Assembly: GCA_964609825.1 (NCBI GenBank)
Contig: CAZSSH010000002.1
Span: forward strand, 186,001-250,000
Length of the DNA: 64,000 nt
DNA from: CAZSSH01 sp964609825
Lineage (GTDB): Bacteria > Verrucomicrobiota > Lentisphaeria > Victivallales > Victivallaceae
Reading direction: 5' to 3'
Shown here piece by piece: positions 26,601-35,484 of this stretch. Made by a program: the position numbers and the translations under genes. Position 1 is the first letter of the stretch; each line of letters starts with the position of its first letter. The notes beneath the pieces were generated by a model. The model saw nothing but the letters and a program-made list of their open reading frames with translations, did no database searches and was not told the origin of the DNA.

Positions 26601-26680
26601 ATTTTTTTATGAAAATATTACCCGAAAACACAGTTGTTCAAACAATTTCACCCGTTTTTTAAGGATTGCGGCGCCCGGAC

Positions 26681-26722
26681 AAAAAAATACGGCAGTTTCA
26701 CCAAGCGGGAAAACTGCCGTAT
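26681..26722 (-). terminator. intrinsic terminator of the small secreted protein gene
   Basis: On the minus strand ATACGGCAGTTT (26722-26711) pairs perfectly with AAACTGCCGTAT (26698-26687) around a 12-base loop, followed by a T run to 26681. It lies 14 bases after the stop of the gene that ends at 26737. Confidence 0.9.
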
Positions 26723-26736
26723 TGCAAGGAGCGATA

Positions 26737-27114
26737 CTATTGTTTTTTCTCTTTGTCGCCTTTTTTATCCGGGCGCGAACTGCCTTCGGTGATTTTTTTG
26801 AATTGATTTTCGACCCTTTCGTCAATATTGCCCGACTCGCGGTTGGTGACCTGATTGACGAACTCCATCCGGTCCCGAATCGCGTTTTTGAGCTTTTGCG
26901 CGTTTTCATCGGTCTTGCTGTCTTTGTATGCTTTGGCGGCGTCTTTTTCGGCCTTGCGGTACTGATCAAACTGTTTTTTCTGGTCAGAGGTCATATCTTT
27001 GGTAATTTCTTCGATCTTAGCCTTGGGCGGCTTTGGATCATCATTGGCAGACAACACGGAAGCAACGCTAAACACAATCATCAATCCCAATACACTCATC
27101 AAAAGCTTTTTCAT
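26737..27114 (-). CDS. small secreted charged protein, function unknown
   Basis: 125 residues. An N-terminal signal peptide (MKKLLMSVLGLMIVF, cleavage expected after LSA at residue 23) is followed by a highly charged, probably helical or coiled region rich in Lys, Asp, Glu and Gln, and a Lys-rich tail. There are no cysteines in the mature part and no recognised domain. It is monocistronic, with a strong terminator right behind it. It is divergent from coaB. Confidence 0.75.
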   Translation of the reverse strand: MKKLLMSVLGLMIVFSVASVLSANDDPKPPKAKIEEITKDMTSDQKKQFDQYRKAEKDAAKAYKDSKTDENAQKLKNAIRDRMEFVNQVTNRESGNIDERVENQFKKITEGSSRPDKKGDKEKKQ

Positions 27115-27263
27115 AATCCGGTTTCCTTACTTTTTCCCCGGGTTTTGGGGATATTCTTTATAATTAACGGCGAAAAATTTATTTTATTATTGCAAATTTC
27201 AAAAAAGGCGTTATTTTAACTTTGAAAATGAAACGTTAGCATGACTTTTAACCGATTTCCAAG

Positions 27264-27890
27264 ATGAATATATTGATCAGCGCCGGGCCCACCCGCGAAA
27301 AAATTGACGACGTGCGTTTTATCACCAACCGCTCCACCGGCAAAATGGGCTATGCCCTTGCCGAGGCCGCCCGCGACGCCGGACACCAAGTTACGCTGGT
27401 ATCGGGGCCGGTCAGTCTGCCGCCGGTTGACCATGTCAAGATGATCCATGTCGAGACCGCCGCCCAGATGGCCGAGGCGATTTTGAGCGTTGCCGACACT
27501 TTTGACGCGATTATCATGACCGCCGCCGTGGCCGATTACCGGCCGGTAAAGACGGTGGCGGGCAAGCTTAAAAAACAACCCGGCAACCTCATGTTGGAGC
27601 TTGAGCGCACCACCGATATTTTGCAGACACTGGGTCAACGCAAACGTGACGGCCAGATTTTGGTCGGCTTTGCCGCCGAAAGCGACCATGTGATCGACTA
27701 CGCCCGCGGCAAGCTCCTCGGCAAAAACCTCGACTGGATCGTCGCCAACGACATCAGCCGCAGCGATGCCGGATTTGCCGGAGAAAACAACGCGGTAACC
27801 ATTTTGGGGCGCAATGGACAAATGATCGAGCTCGGTCTCGACAGCAAAAAAAACATCGCCCGCCAAATCCTGCGGCAAATTTTGGGGTAA
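27264..27890 (+). CDS. coaB: phosphopantothenate--cysteine ligase (stand-alone CoaB)
   Basis: 208 residues matching the C-terminal (CoaB) half of the usual Dfp/CoaBC fusion. It joins 4'-phosphopantothenate to cysteine in CoA synthesis. Visible motifs are ISAGPTREKIDDVRFITNRS, TAAVADYRP, the Lys-rich GKLKK loop and IVANDISRSDAGF. The N-terminal decarboxylase (CoaC) half is absent, so CoaC must be encoded elsewhere. It is followed after three bases by an acyltransferase gene, suggesting an operon. Confidence 0.93.
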   Translation: MNILISAGPTREKIDDVRFITNRSTGKMGYALAEAARDAGHQVTLVSGPVSLPPVDHVKMIHVETAAQMAEAILSVADTFDAIIMTAAVADYRPVKTVAGKLKKQPGNLMLELERTTDILQTLGQRKRDGQILVGFAAESDHVIDYARGKLLGKNLDWIVANDISRSDAGFAGENNAVTILGRNGQMIELGLDSKKNIARQILRQILG

Positions 27891-27893
27891 ATC

Positions 27894-29630
27894 ATGAGAG
27901 AGCTCATCCGCAACGCCCAATTGGCCGGCCTCAGTTTTGAAGACATCGACGAAATCGTCGGCGGCCGCGAGCAGCTGGTGCAAAACGATGTCTTTTTGCA
28001 GCACTTCAACCAAATCGCCGACCGGATCGTCGCAGGCGAAAAAGTGGAAGACCCCGAATGGGGGCCGTTGCTCAATCTGGTATTGATTTTTGAGCTCGCG
28101 TCGCGTCTGGCTGCAATTTGCCAACGGCGGGAAATCCCCGAGGATGTCCGGTTGGACGGCTACAAGGACATCAAAATCTGGCTCAATTATCACCGTCAAA
28201 ATTTCGGAAAGACCGGGATCAGCTGGCCGATGACCGGCTGGCTCATCAATATTTTGCGCGGCGATGTCCTGCAATTCGGCCGCCTCCAGTGCAACCGCGA
28301 TTTTCAATTTGAGGCCGACTTCACCGTCCGGCAGCACCAGCTCACCGGCGAAATCATTCAACTGCCATTGGATGCGCCTTCCCCCGAGGGCCGGTGGAAT
28401 ATTTTACTGAGCCCCGGCGACCCGGTGATCAATCTCCACATCCCGGCCTCGGGGCCGTTGGACATTGATGAGTGCCGGGAGTCGATGAAGCGGATGGACA
28501 AGTTTTTTAAAGGCAATTACAAGGCTTTTGTCTGTTATTCGTGGTTGCTTGATGAGCAATTGCAGCAAATTTTGCCCGCCGATTGCAACATCGTCCAATT
28601 TCAAAAACTCGGACACTTGTTTTTTCACCGGCCCGAGAGCGATATTTTGCGGCGTGTTTTCGGCGAAAAACCGATCACCCAGGCCGGCGAAAAAAATATG
28701 CTGCAACTGGCAATCGGCCGCTTTTTGGAGCAAGGAAAATCGTTTCACACCGGCGGCATGTACATCCTGCGCGACGGCGATTATCTGGTGCGGCCGATCC
28801 GGCCGGAAGACCTTGGCCAGTGGCTGCATCTCAAGGAGCGCATCGGCTGGGGTCAAACCGAGTTTGAGCTCTCAACCATTATCCGATTGTTTACGGACAT
28901 GACGATCAGCGTCTGGAGTCAGGGTAAAATGATCGGCTCCGGGGCCGCCGTGTGTTATGACCATGCCGTTGCCAATTTGACCATGATTTTGGTCGATGAG
29001 GATTACCGGCGGCGCGGCATCGGCAAACGCATCGTCGGCGAGCTGTTGCAAAAACTCGCCGACTGCCCGACCGTCAAGCTTCACGCGACCAATGCCGGAA
29101 AAAAACTTTATGAGAGCATCGGCTTTGAGTACGATTACGCGTTGACCCGCTGGGTCAAGGATGACAGTATTTTTGTCGGCCGCAAACACGATCTCTCGGA
29201 AGTCGAGCCGGTCACCGGGGCCGATTTGCCGGAAATCTATGAGTTTGACCGGCAAATGATCGGTTTTGACCGCAGTTTAGTGCTGGAGACACTGTACCAT
29301 ACGTTCCCGCAGCTCGCCTGGCGCATCCGCCGGCAGGGTAAACTTTGCGGCTTTTGTCTCGGGCGCATCAACACCAATCAGCACAACCGCCTGACGCCAT
29401 TGGAGGCCGAAACCGTTGAGGATGCCTGCAAGCTCCTGTTGAAATGCGCCGAAACCGTGCCGGGCAAGCTGGTCTTGGATGTGCCGCAGTACCAAAATGA
29501 ATTCACCGACTTTTTAAAGGCCAATTACTTTAATGTCCAGCGCGAACTTTTCTCCATGTACCGCGGAAAAAACCGGCCGCTGATCAAAGAAAAATACTAT
29601 TTTGCCACCGCCGGCGGCGAATTCGCCTGA
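27894..29630 (+). CDS. fusion of an N-acyltransferase-like region and GNAT acetyltransferase domains
   Basis: 578 residues in two parts. Residues ~1-295 resemble the NAT_N plus GNAT_C-type acyltransferases (LQFGRLQCNRDFQFE, VINLHIPASGPLDIDECRES, CYSWLLDEQLQQILPADCNI). Residues ~300-570 hold a GNAT domain with the acetyl-CoA loop VDEDYRRRGIGKRIVG, followed by a second GNAT-like region related to the Acetyltransf_18 type. The substrate is unknown. Being three bases behind coaB, a CoA-synthesis gene, is suggestive because the enzyme should use acyl-CoA, but that link is only contextual. Confidence 0.75.
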   Translation: MRELIRNAQLAGLSFEDIDEIVGGREQLVQNDVFLQHFNQIADRIVAGEKVEDPEWGPLLNLVLIFELASRLAAICQRREIPEDVRLDGYKDIKIWLNYHRQNFGKTGISWPMTGWLINILRGDVLQFGRLQCNRDFQFEADFTVRQHQLTGEIIQLPLDAPSPEGRWNILLSPGDPVINLHIPASGPLDIDECRESMKRMDKFFKGNYKAFVCYSWLLDEQLQQILPADCNIVQFQKLGHLFFHRPESDILRRVFGEKPITQAGEKNMLQLAIGRFLEQGKSFHTGGMYILRDGDYLVRPIRPEDLGQWLHLKERIGWGQTEFELSTIIRLFTDMTISVWSQGKMIGSGAAVCYDHAVANLTMILVDEDYRRRGIGKRIVGELLQKLADCPTVKLHATNAGKKLYESIGFEYDYALTRWVKDDSIFVGRKHDLSEVEPVTGADLPEIYEFDRQMIGFDRSLVLETLYHTFPQLAWRIRRQGKLCGFCLGRINTNQHNRLTPLEAETVEDACKLLLKCAETVPGKLVLDVPQYQNEFTDFLKANYFNVQRELFSMYRGKNRPLIKEKYYFATAGGEFA

Positions 29631-29635
29631 TTGCC

Positions 29636-30481
29636 TTACAAAATGATGGTGCGCCGGTTGGAGATCAAGATCCGCCGCTCAAGGTGCTTGGCGACCGCCC
29701 GCGTCAACACCCGCCGCTCGATGTCTTTGCCGATTTGCTTGAGTTGCTCGGGGTCGAGCTCGTGGGTGATCGGCTCGACCGACTGCTCAATGATCGGACC
29801 TTCGTCCAAATCGCCGATCGCATAGTGCGCGGTGGCTCCGATCATCTTGACCCCGCGCTCCCATGCGCGTTCATACGGGTTGCCTCCCTGAAACGCGGGC
29901 AAAAAGGCATGGTGGATGTTGATGATTTTAAACGGATATGCGTCAATAAATTTGCGGCTCAAGATTTGCATATACCGGGCCATCACCACCAGATCGATGT
30001 GATGGTGTGCCAAAAGCTCCAATACCTTGGCCTCCTGCGCTTCTTTGTCGTTTTTGATCGGGCAGCAGAAATAAGGGACGTTGAATTTCTCCGCCACATG
30101 CTCCAAGTCGGGATGATTGCTGACGATGAGCGGGATTTCACAGTCAAGATCGCCCTCGCTGGCGTGCATCAATAAATCATACAAACAGTGCGATGTCTTG
30201 GAGACCATAATTGCCATCCGCTGCCGCCTCTCCGGGTAAAAAATCGAGTAGTCAAGCTCCAGCTTGGCCGCCAGCCCGGCGAATTGCTGCTCCAAAAAAC
30301 TGCGGGTCACCGCCGGATCGGTGAGATCCAAGGTTATTCGCATAAAATACTTGTCCTCCCGGACGTCAGTATACTGGCGGCACTGCAAAATATTGATCGC
30401 ATGATGAAAGAAAAATGTCGTGATTTCGGCCAGCAACCCTTTGCGGTCGCGCGTCTGAATCAAAAATATGGCTTTACGCAT
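29636..30481 (-). CDS. purU: formyltetrahydrofolate deformylase
   Basis: 281 residues. It hydrolyses 10-formyl-THF to THF and formate, balancing one-carbon pools. An N-terminal ACT domain (FLIQTRDRKGLLAEITTFF) precedes a formyltransferase-type domain with MARYMQILS, IINIHHAFLPAFQGG and IGATAHYAIGDLDEGPII, the blocks that hold the catalytic Asn/His/Asp. The ATG at 30481 overlaps the rsmB stop by eight bases. An upstream in-frame start would lie 14 codons inside rsmB and is less likely. Confidence 0.96.
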   Translation of the reverse strand: MRKAIFLIQTRDRKGLLAEITTFFFHHAINILQCRQYTDVREDKYFMRITLDLTDPAVTRSFLEQQFAGLAAKLELDYSIFYPERRQRMAIMVSKTSHCLYDLLMHASEGDLDCEIPLIVSNHPDLEHVAEKFNVPYFCCPIKNDKEAQEAKVLELLAHHHIDLVVMARYMQILSRKFIDAYPFKIINIHHAFLPAFQGGNPYERAWERGVKMIGATAHYAIGDLDEGPIIEQSVEPITHELDPEQLKQIGKDIERRVLTRAVAKHLERRILISNRRTIIL

Positions 30482-31685
30482 GATTTGCCCCTTTTTGCAG
30501 CAGCGCGGCGTAGGCTCCGTCATGGTCCAACGCCGGCAAAAGCTGCGTTTCGTTTCTCAACCGGAAATCGCCGTGATCGGCGATGAATTGTTTGATCTGA
30601 GCGGAGTTCTCCTCCGCTTCCAAGCTGCAAGTGCTGTAAATGAGCTGGCCGCCGTCGGCCACCAATTTGGCTGCAGCGGTTAAAATTGTACGCTGCACGG
30701 CAATGATATCGGCGAATTCTCCGGCCTCCAGCCGCCACAATGCATCCGGACGGCGACGAAACACCCCCGTATTGGAGCATGGAACATCCAGCAGCACAAG
30801 ATCAAATTTGCCTTTGATCTCCTCCGGCTTGGCGGTAATCACCGGCGCAGCAACGCCATGTCGTCGGAAATTGGCCATCGTCCGCCGGTTGCGAATACCC
30901 GACCGGTCGGCCGCGGTCAAAAGCGCGCCGACGTTAAGACGCTCGGCCAGCATAATCGCTTTGCCGCCCGGTGCGGCGCAAACATCAAGCGCAGATTTGA
31001 CATGCTCAAAATCCGCCAGCGACACCGCCAGCGACGTCGCCGGGTCCTGAACATAATAGTGCCCGGCGGCAAACTCCTCACTCATGACCACCGCCATAAT
31101 ATCACTGACACGACAAAAGCGAAAACCACCCCACCCCGGCACTGAATCGGCCCTCTCCGGCGCCGCAAAATCACGACAGACCCGAATCACCGCCCCGGCC
31201 GGAGTCAAAAACGACCGAGTCAAAACTTCCAGCTCGGCGGCGGAGTAAACGTGCTCCCACTTTTGCAAAATCCAGTCGGGCAGCACCGCCGCGGGCGCAT
31301 CACTCATTTGCGGCGCATCCCGCAAAATATTGCGCAATACCGCATTGACCAACTTGGCCTCGCTCGGGGTAGCATCGCGTTTGGCGACATCAACGGCCAC
31401 ATTAACGGCCGAGTGGACGCCGATTTTGTCCTGCAAGAGCATTTGGACGCAGGCAATTTTCATAATGCGCATCGCCGTCATCGAGGGGAAACGGCTGAGC
31501 TTGGCCGCCAACAGTCCGTCAATCCACTTTTTGCGGCGGAAATACAAAAACAAAATGCTCGACACCGTCCGCCGCCACTCGGGATTGATCTGCGAACCGT
31601 CCAAAACATCGTCCAGGGTGGCGGTCCGGCTCTCGATCAATTTAAGCGCCTCGGCGCTCTCGCGTAAAATATTTTCGGCAATCAT
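30474..31685 (-). CDS. rsmB: 16S rRNA (cytosine-C5) methyltransferase RsmB
   Basis: 403 residues. An N-terminal NusB/RNA-binding-like helical domain (~1-130) is followed by a SAM-dependent RNA m5C methyltransferase. The SAM loop is DVCAAPGGK (234-242), and the two cysteines of the family are C303 in DVPCSNTGVFRRRPD and C353 in YSTCSLEAEEN. This domain order is the Sun/RsmB type that modifies C967 of 16S rRNA. It sits between hldD (one gene upstream, adjacent) and purU (8-base overlap). Confidence 0.94.
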   Translation of the reverse strand: MIAENILRESAEALKLIESRTATLDDVLDGSQINPEWRRTVSSILFLYFRRKKWIDGLLAAKLSRFPSMTAMRIMKIACVQMLLQDKIGVHSAVNVAVDVAKRDATPSEAKLVNAVLRNILRDAPQMSDAPAAVLPDWILQKWEHVYSAAELEVLTRSFLTPAGAVIRVCRDFAAPERADSVPGWGGFRFCRVSDIMAVVMSEEFAAGHYYVQDPATSLAVSLADFEHVKSALDVCAAPGGKAIMLAERLNVGALLTAADRSGIRNRRTMANFRRHGVAAPVITAKPEEIKGKFDLVLLDVPCSNTGVFRRRPDALWRLEAGEFADIIAVQRTILTAAAKLVADGGQLIYSTCSLEAEENSAQIKQFIADHGDFRLRNETQLLPALDHDGAYAALLQKGANHA

Positions 31686-32669
31686 TTACGCTTCGTCGCC
31701 CAAAAAACGGTCGTTCAAGCGGTAATTGCGGATATAGTCGACGACCGAGTCATGCAACGAGCCGATTTCCGACTCGTAGCCCAACGCGCGCAATTTGCCG
31801 ATTTCCGCCTTGGTATAGTACTGATAACGGTCGCGCAAGGTCTCCGGCATCTCAATGTATTTGATGTTGACCGGCTTGTCCATGGCAGCAAAGGCGGCCT
31901 CGCCCAAGGCATTCCAGGTTTCGGCACGACCGCTGCCGACGTTAAAAATCCCGTTGGCATGGGGGTTCTTAAACAAAAACAATATGATGTCAACCGCGTC
32001 TTTGATGTACAAAAAGTCGCGCATTTGCTCGCCGTCGCGATACTCCGGCCGGTAAGATTTAAATAATTGCAATTCACCGCTTTGGCTGATTTGCTCATAA
32101 GCGCGGCAGACGACGCTGCGCATATCATTTTTGTGGCGCTCGTTGCAGCCGTAAACATTGGAAAATTTGCAGCCGCAAATCTCGTCAAACAACCCTTCGC
32201 GCCGCGCCCACAAGTCAAACAGATGTTTGGAGTAGCCGTACATATTAAGCGGGCGCAAATTCTCAAGATCGTTTTCGTCATCGACATAACCGCGCTTGCC
32301 GTCGCCGTAGGTGGCGCAACTCGAGGCATACAAAAAGCGGATCGAGTTTTTGGTGCAAAAGTCGGCCAGCTCACGCGTGTAATTAAAATTATTGTCAATC
32401 AAATAAGAAGCGTTGCGCTCGGTGGTGGCCGAGCAGGCCCCCATATGGATGATCCCGTCGATCGCCGAGGGGGCAAATTCGTTACGCTTGAGCATGTCGC
32501 GAAATGCGTCTTTTTCGACGTAGTCGGAGAACTTGAGCGGGGTCAAGTTTTTCCATTTGTCCGATGTCCCCAGATGGTCGACCACCATGATGTCGTCGAT
32601 GCCGCGCCGGTTCAATCCCCAGATGACACCGCTGCCAATGAGTCCGGCTCCCCCGGTTACGATATACAT
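31686..32669 (-). CDS. hldD: ADP-L-glycero-D-manno-heptose 6-epimerase
   Basis: 327 residues, an extended short-chain dehydrogenase/epimerase that makes the heptose donor for the LPS inner core. The NAD loop is TGGAGLIGSG (5-14), and the catalytic Y144-x3-K148 is in NMYGYSKHLFDLW. FNVGSGRAETWN and the C-terminal substrate region YIEMPETLRDRYQYYTKA are characteristic of the HldD/RfaD subfamily. The start has a strong CGGAGG site. Its presence implies heptose-containing LPS and fits the neighbouring lptD. Confidence 0.94.
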   Translation of the reverse strand: MYIVTGGAGLIGSGVIWGLNRRGIDDIMVVDHLGTSDKWKNLTPLKFSDYVEKDAFRDMLKRNEFAPSAIDGIIHMGACSATTERNASYLIDNNFNYTRELADFCTKNSIRFLYASSCATYGDGKRGYVDDENDLENLRPLNMYGYSKHLFDLWARREGLFDEICGCKFSNVYGCNERHKNDMRSVVCRAYEQISQSGELQLFKSYRPEYRDGEQMRDFLYIKDAVDIILFLFKNPHANGIFNVGSGRAETWNALGEAAFAAMDKPVNIKYIEMPETLRDRYQYYTKAEIGKLRALGYESEIGSLHDSVVDYIRNYRLNDRFLGDEA

Positions 32670-32690
32670 AAAAAACCTCCGTTAGGTTGA

Positions 32691-35483
32691 CTAGTTGTTT
32701 GGTTCACCGGTGCTGCCGCCCATGGAAGTAATCTTGGTATCAGGCGTACGCATGGTTTGATCCGCGCGGTTGAGCATGGTATTTTGATCACTGGTAATCG
32801 GGCTGGTGATCCCGGTAAGATAAAAGGTGATGCCGTAATTGGTCTGAAAATTGCTGCTTTGAGTACTGGTCGCGCTGTCGTAATCAAACGAATACTCCAA
32901 GGCTATGGCAAAACAGTGAAAATTGCGGATCACTTGAAACGTTTGTGAGTCCCACTCCTGATTCAAAATATCATAAGCGCCATTAAAAGCGAAAAATGTC
33001 CGGCGGTCCGGCGTCAGCGGAAAACTGATCCCGTATGTCACCTGATCGGTCGGCGAGAAATAATATTTGTCAAAGAAACTCCCGGCCTCATACTGGGTCA
33101 ATGTCGAGCCCATCGAGTAGGCGCTGCGGGCCGCGTAAGGCCGATTGTACTGATAACCTAAATTAAGTTTGACGTCGTCAAAAATCGTATAACTGATGTC
33201 AAAACTCCAGCGGTTAAGCCAGTCAGGGCTGAATCCTTTGTTCTGATCCGGCCCGTAGTATTGATCCGTGTCGTCAAAGTTACCGCCGGCGTTGACCGCA
33301 AATCCGGATGAAATTTTCAAATCTTTGATCGGGGTCGCGGTCAGCAAGGTACAAAAGTCGCCGATGCGATTGAAGTCATCCTGATCCTGAGCATAAAAGT
33401 CAATGTAGTTTTCCATCGAAAAGTATTCGCGTATTTTGTTGCCGTCACGGGTTTCCAAACGGTTATTGACCCCGACACGGACAAAATTCTGCTCCTCAAT
33501 CCGATCGATATCGTCAAATGCGTAAAGATATTTGCGATCCACGGTGGGATTGGGGATCAAGGTATAATTCATAAACGGCGTCATCACGTGCCGCAAACCG
33601 TCAAGGCGCAAAAAACTACTTTTGACGTTTTGCCAGCTGCTGTAAATCTTGGTGTTGGCCTCGGCCCCGATTTCCCCGGCAAAACGGCCTTGAGCGCCGC
33701 CGTCATTGTCATAGTTTTTGACCGGGAAAATTTTGGTCTTTTGCGGATCGGCAGCGGCATACAGCAACATGAGATCGTTGTCGCTGATCGGCGACTTGGT
33801 CGAGTTGGTATAGCCGGTCACTTTAAAACCGGCGCGCGGGATGATGTTGAGCCAATCAAAGAACTTCAACGGATAATACAAGAAATGGGTGGTGTCAACG
33901 CGGAACGCCTGATAATTGTCCAGCTGCGCCGCTTTGATTTGCGCCGGAGTATAATGCCCGGGCTGATAATTGGGATACAATCTGGAGTTGAAATTGCGGT
34001 CAAAGTCGATCCAATCGTTTTCCAGATACCCCATGGAGAAATCGCCCTGATAATAGACATTGCTGCCAAAGAGCTCCTGTCGCGGAATATCGAGGCGGAT
34101 TTCCGGCAGCCGCTCAACCGTGGTGTAAAAACTGTTAACCTTGGGGCGCACGTAAATCGAAGCGCTGAAGTGGTCAAACTCCTGCTCCAAGGCGGCGTAG
34201 GTCGAGGGTTGCGGATTGGAGTCAAAAATGGAAGTGAAAAAGTCATTATTAAAATAATAGTCGCTCAATACATTCAGCTGCCCGCGGAAGTCCAGCCGGG
34301 GAGTGATATGAGTGACGTTGGTTAATGTAAAGCTGTAACGCTGATTGGGAACATTGAGGAAATAAGCGTCATAGTTTTCTGCCTCATTGGGGTTCCGGTC
34401 ATAGATGCTGTACGCAAAGAAATAAGTTTTGGAGTTTTCACTCACAATGTTGGCATTCATCCCGTAGCCGATCCCGCGCTTGGAGTAGTAGTCAAACATC
34501 AGATTCACTTCGGCCAGCGGATAATCGTACAGCCGGAAGTTTTTGGAAAACATCAAATAATAGCCCCAGTCGCTGTTTTTCCCGAATTTAAACGCGGCCA
34601 ACCCGATGTTTTCCTCTTTGGGCTTATAAAACACCGGCATCCACAGCACCGGCACCCCGTACATTTTAAGTTTGCCGTTGGCCGCCACAATCGAGTGGTC
34701 GCCGATGTCCGAGCTGAATTGATCAAGCCCGTAAAAATCCACCGACGGCGGATAAAAAGTCGCTTCGCCGAACTCCAGCGAGTAGTGCGCGTTGTCTTCG
34801 CTCAAATATTCGCAGCCGCTCACCTCGGCGCCTTTGACATGAAACACACCGTTTGACCGGCGCTCGGCAAAATCGGCTTTGCACACAAAGGTTTTAAATT
34901 GGATCTGCGCTTTTTCCATCTGAAAGAAGCCGGTCTCCATGTTGCCGGTGATCCGGTGGGCTTTGACATTGTCGCCGGTGCCGCGGATCGACACCTGGAT
35001 CAATTGATTGCCCCAGACGTCAGTCTCAATGCCGGTGATGGTGACGAGCATGTTATTCATCCGTTGCAGCCGCGCCAGCTTGTCTGGGTCGACTTTGCCG
35101 GTCTCACTGCGCCAGTAATACAGCTGGATGTTGCCCACGGCCTCGACATCCTTGCTCTCGATATTAATCACCGCTTTGTCGGCAAAAATGTCCAAATCGC
35201 CAAAGGGGATATGCACGTTGCCGTGCACAATGATGTTGTTGCCGGTGACGCTCCAGTCGTCGGCGTCAATCTGCTTGAGGTCACTCAATTTGATCTTGGC
35301 GCCGCCCATAAAGGACGATGACTTTTGCGCTTTGTTTTTGACGCCGCTACCGGCGGCGGTGGCATTGTTGTAGGAGTCAAAGGGGTTGGGGCCGCCCGAC
35401 GAAGTTGCCGGCGCCGCATTTGCAAGGACGGCAAAGCCGACCGCGGCGATCAGACAACAACGTTTCAAGAGCGGCAATATCAA
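32691..35483 (-). CDS. lptD: LPS-assembly protein LptD (OstA)-like outer-membrane protein
   Basis: About 930 residues. A signal peptide (hydrophobic 10-22, ending ANA) precedes an OstA-like beta-jellyroll with WSVTGNNIIVHGNVHIPFGD and the block VPVLWMPVFYKPKEENIG, followed by a long beta-barrel rich in aromatic residues. LptD inserts LPS into the outer leaflet with LptE. There is no ATG near the start. The TTG at 35483, six bases after GAGG and just behind the upstream stop, is my choice; a TTG at 35495 is the alternative. It is in an operon with a dehydrogenase and plsC. Confidence 0.88.
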   Translation of the reverse strand: MILPLLKRCCLIAAVGFAVLANAAPATSSGGPNPFDSYNNATAAGSGVKNKAQKSSSFMGGAKIKLSDLKQIDADDWSVTGNNIIVHGNVHIPFGDLDIFADKAVINIESKDVEAVGNIQLYYWRSETGKVDPDKLARLQRMNNMLVTITGIETDVWGNQLIQVSIRGTGDNVKAHRITGNMETGFFQMEKAQIQFKTFVCKADFAERRSNGVFHVKGAEVSGCEYLSEDNAHYSLEFGEATFYPPSVDFYGLDQFSSDIGDHSIVAANGKLKMYGVPVLWMPVFYKPKEENIGLAAFKFGKNSDWGYYLMFSKNFRLYDYPLAEVNLMFDYYSKRGIGYGMNANIVSENSKTYFFAYSIYDRNPNEAENYDAYFLNVPNQRYSFTLTNVTHITPRLDFRGQLNVLSDYYFNNDFFTSIFDSNPQPSTYAALEQEFDHFSASIYVRPKVNSFYTTVERLPEIRLDIPRQELFGSNVYYQGDFSMGYLENDWIDFDRNFNSRLYPNYQPGHYTPAQIKAAQLDNYQAFRVDTTHFLYYPLKFFDWLNIIPRAGFKVTGYTNSTKSPISDNDLMLLYAAADPQKTKIFPVKNYDNDGGAQGRFAGEIGAEANTKIYSSWQNVKSSFLRLDGLRHVMTPFMNYTLIPNPTVDRKYLYAFDDIDRIEEQNFVRVGVNNRLETRDGNKIREYFSMENYIDFYAQDQDDFNRIGDFCTLLTATPIKDLKISSGFAVNAGGNFDDTDQYYGPDQNKGFSPDWLNRWSFDISYTIFDDVKLNLGYQYNRPYAARSAYSMGSTLTQYEAGSFFDKYYFSPTDQVTYGISFPLTPDRRTFFAFNGAYDILNQEWDSQTFQVIRNFHCFAIALEYSFDYDSATSTQSSNFQTNYGITFYLTGITSPITSDQNTMLNRADQTMRTPDTKITSMGGSTGEPNN

Positions 35484-35484
35484 C

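Noticed and set aside
27216..28361. 381-codon minus-strand frame
   Set aside because: Antisense to coaB and the acyltransferase, both with recognisable motifs.
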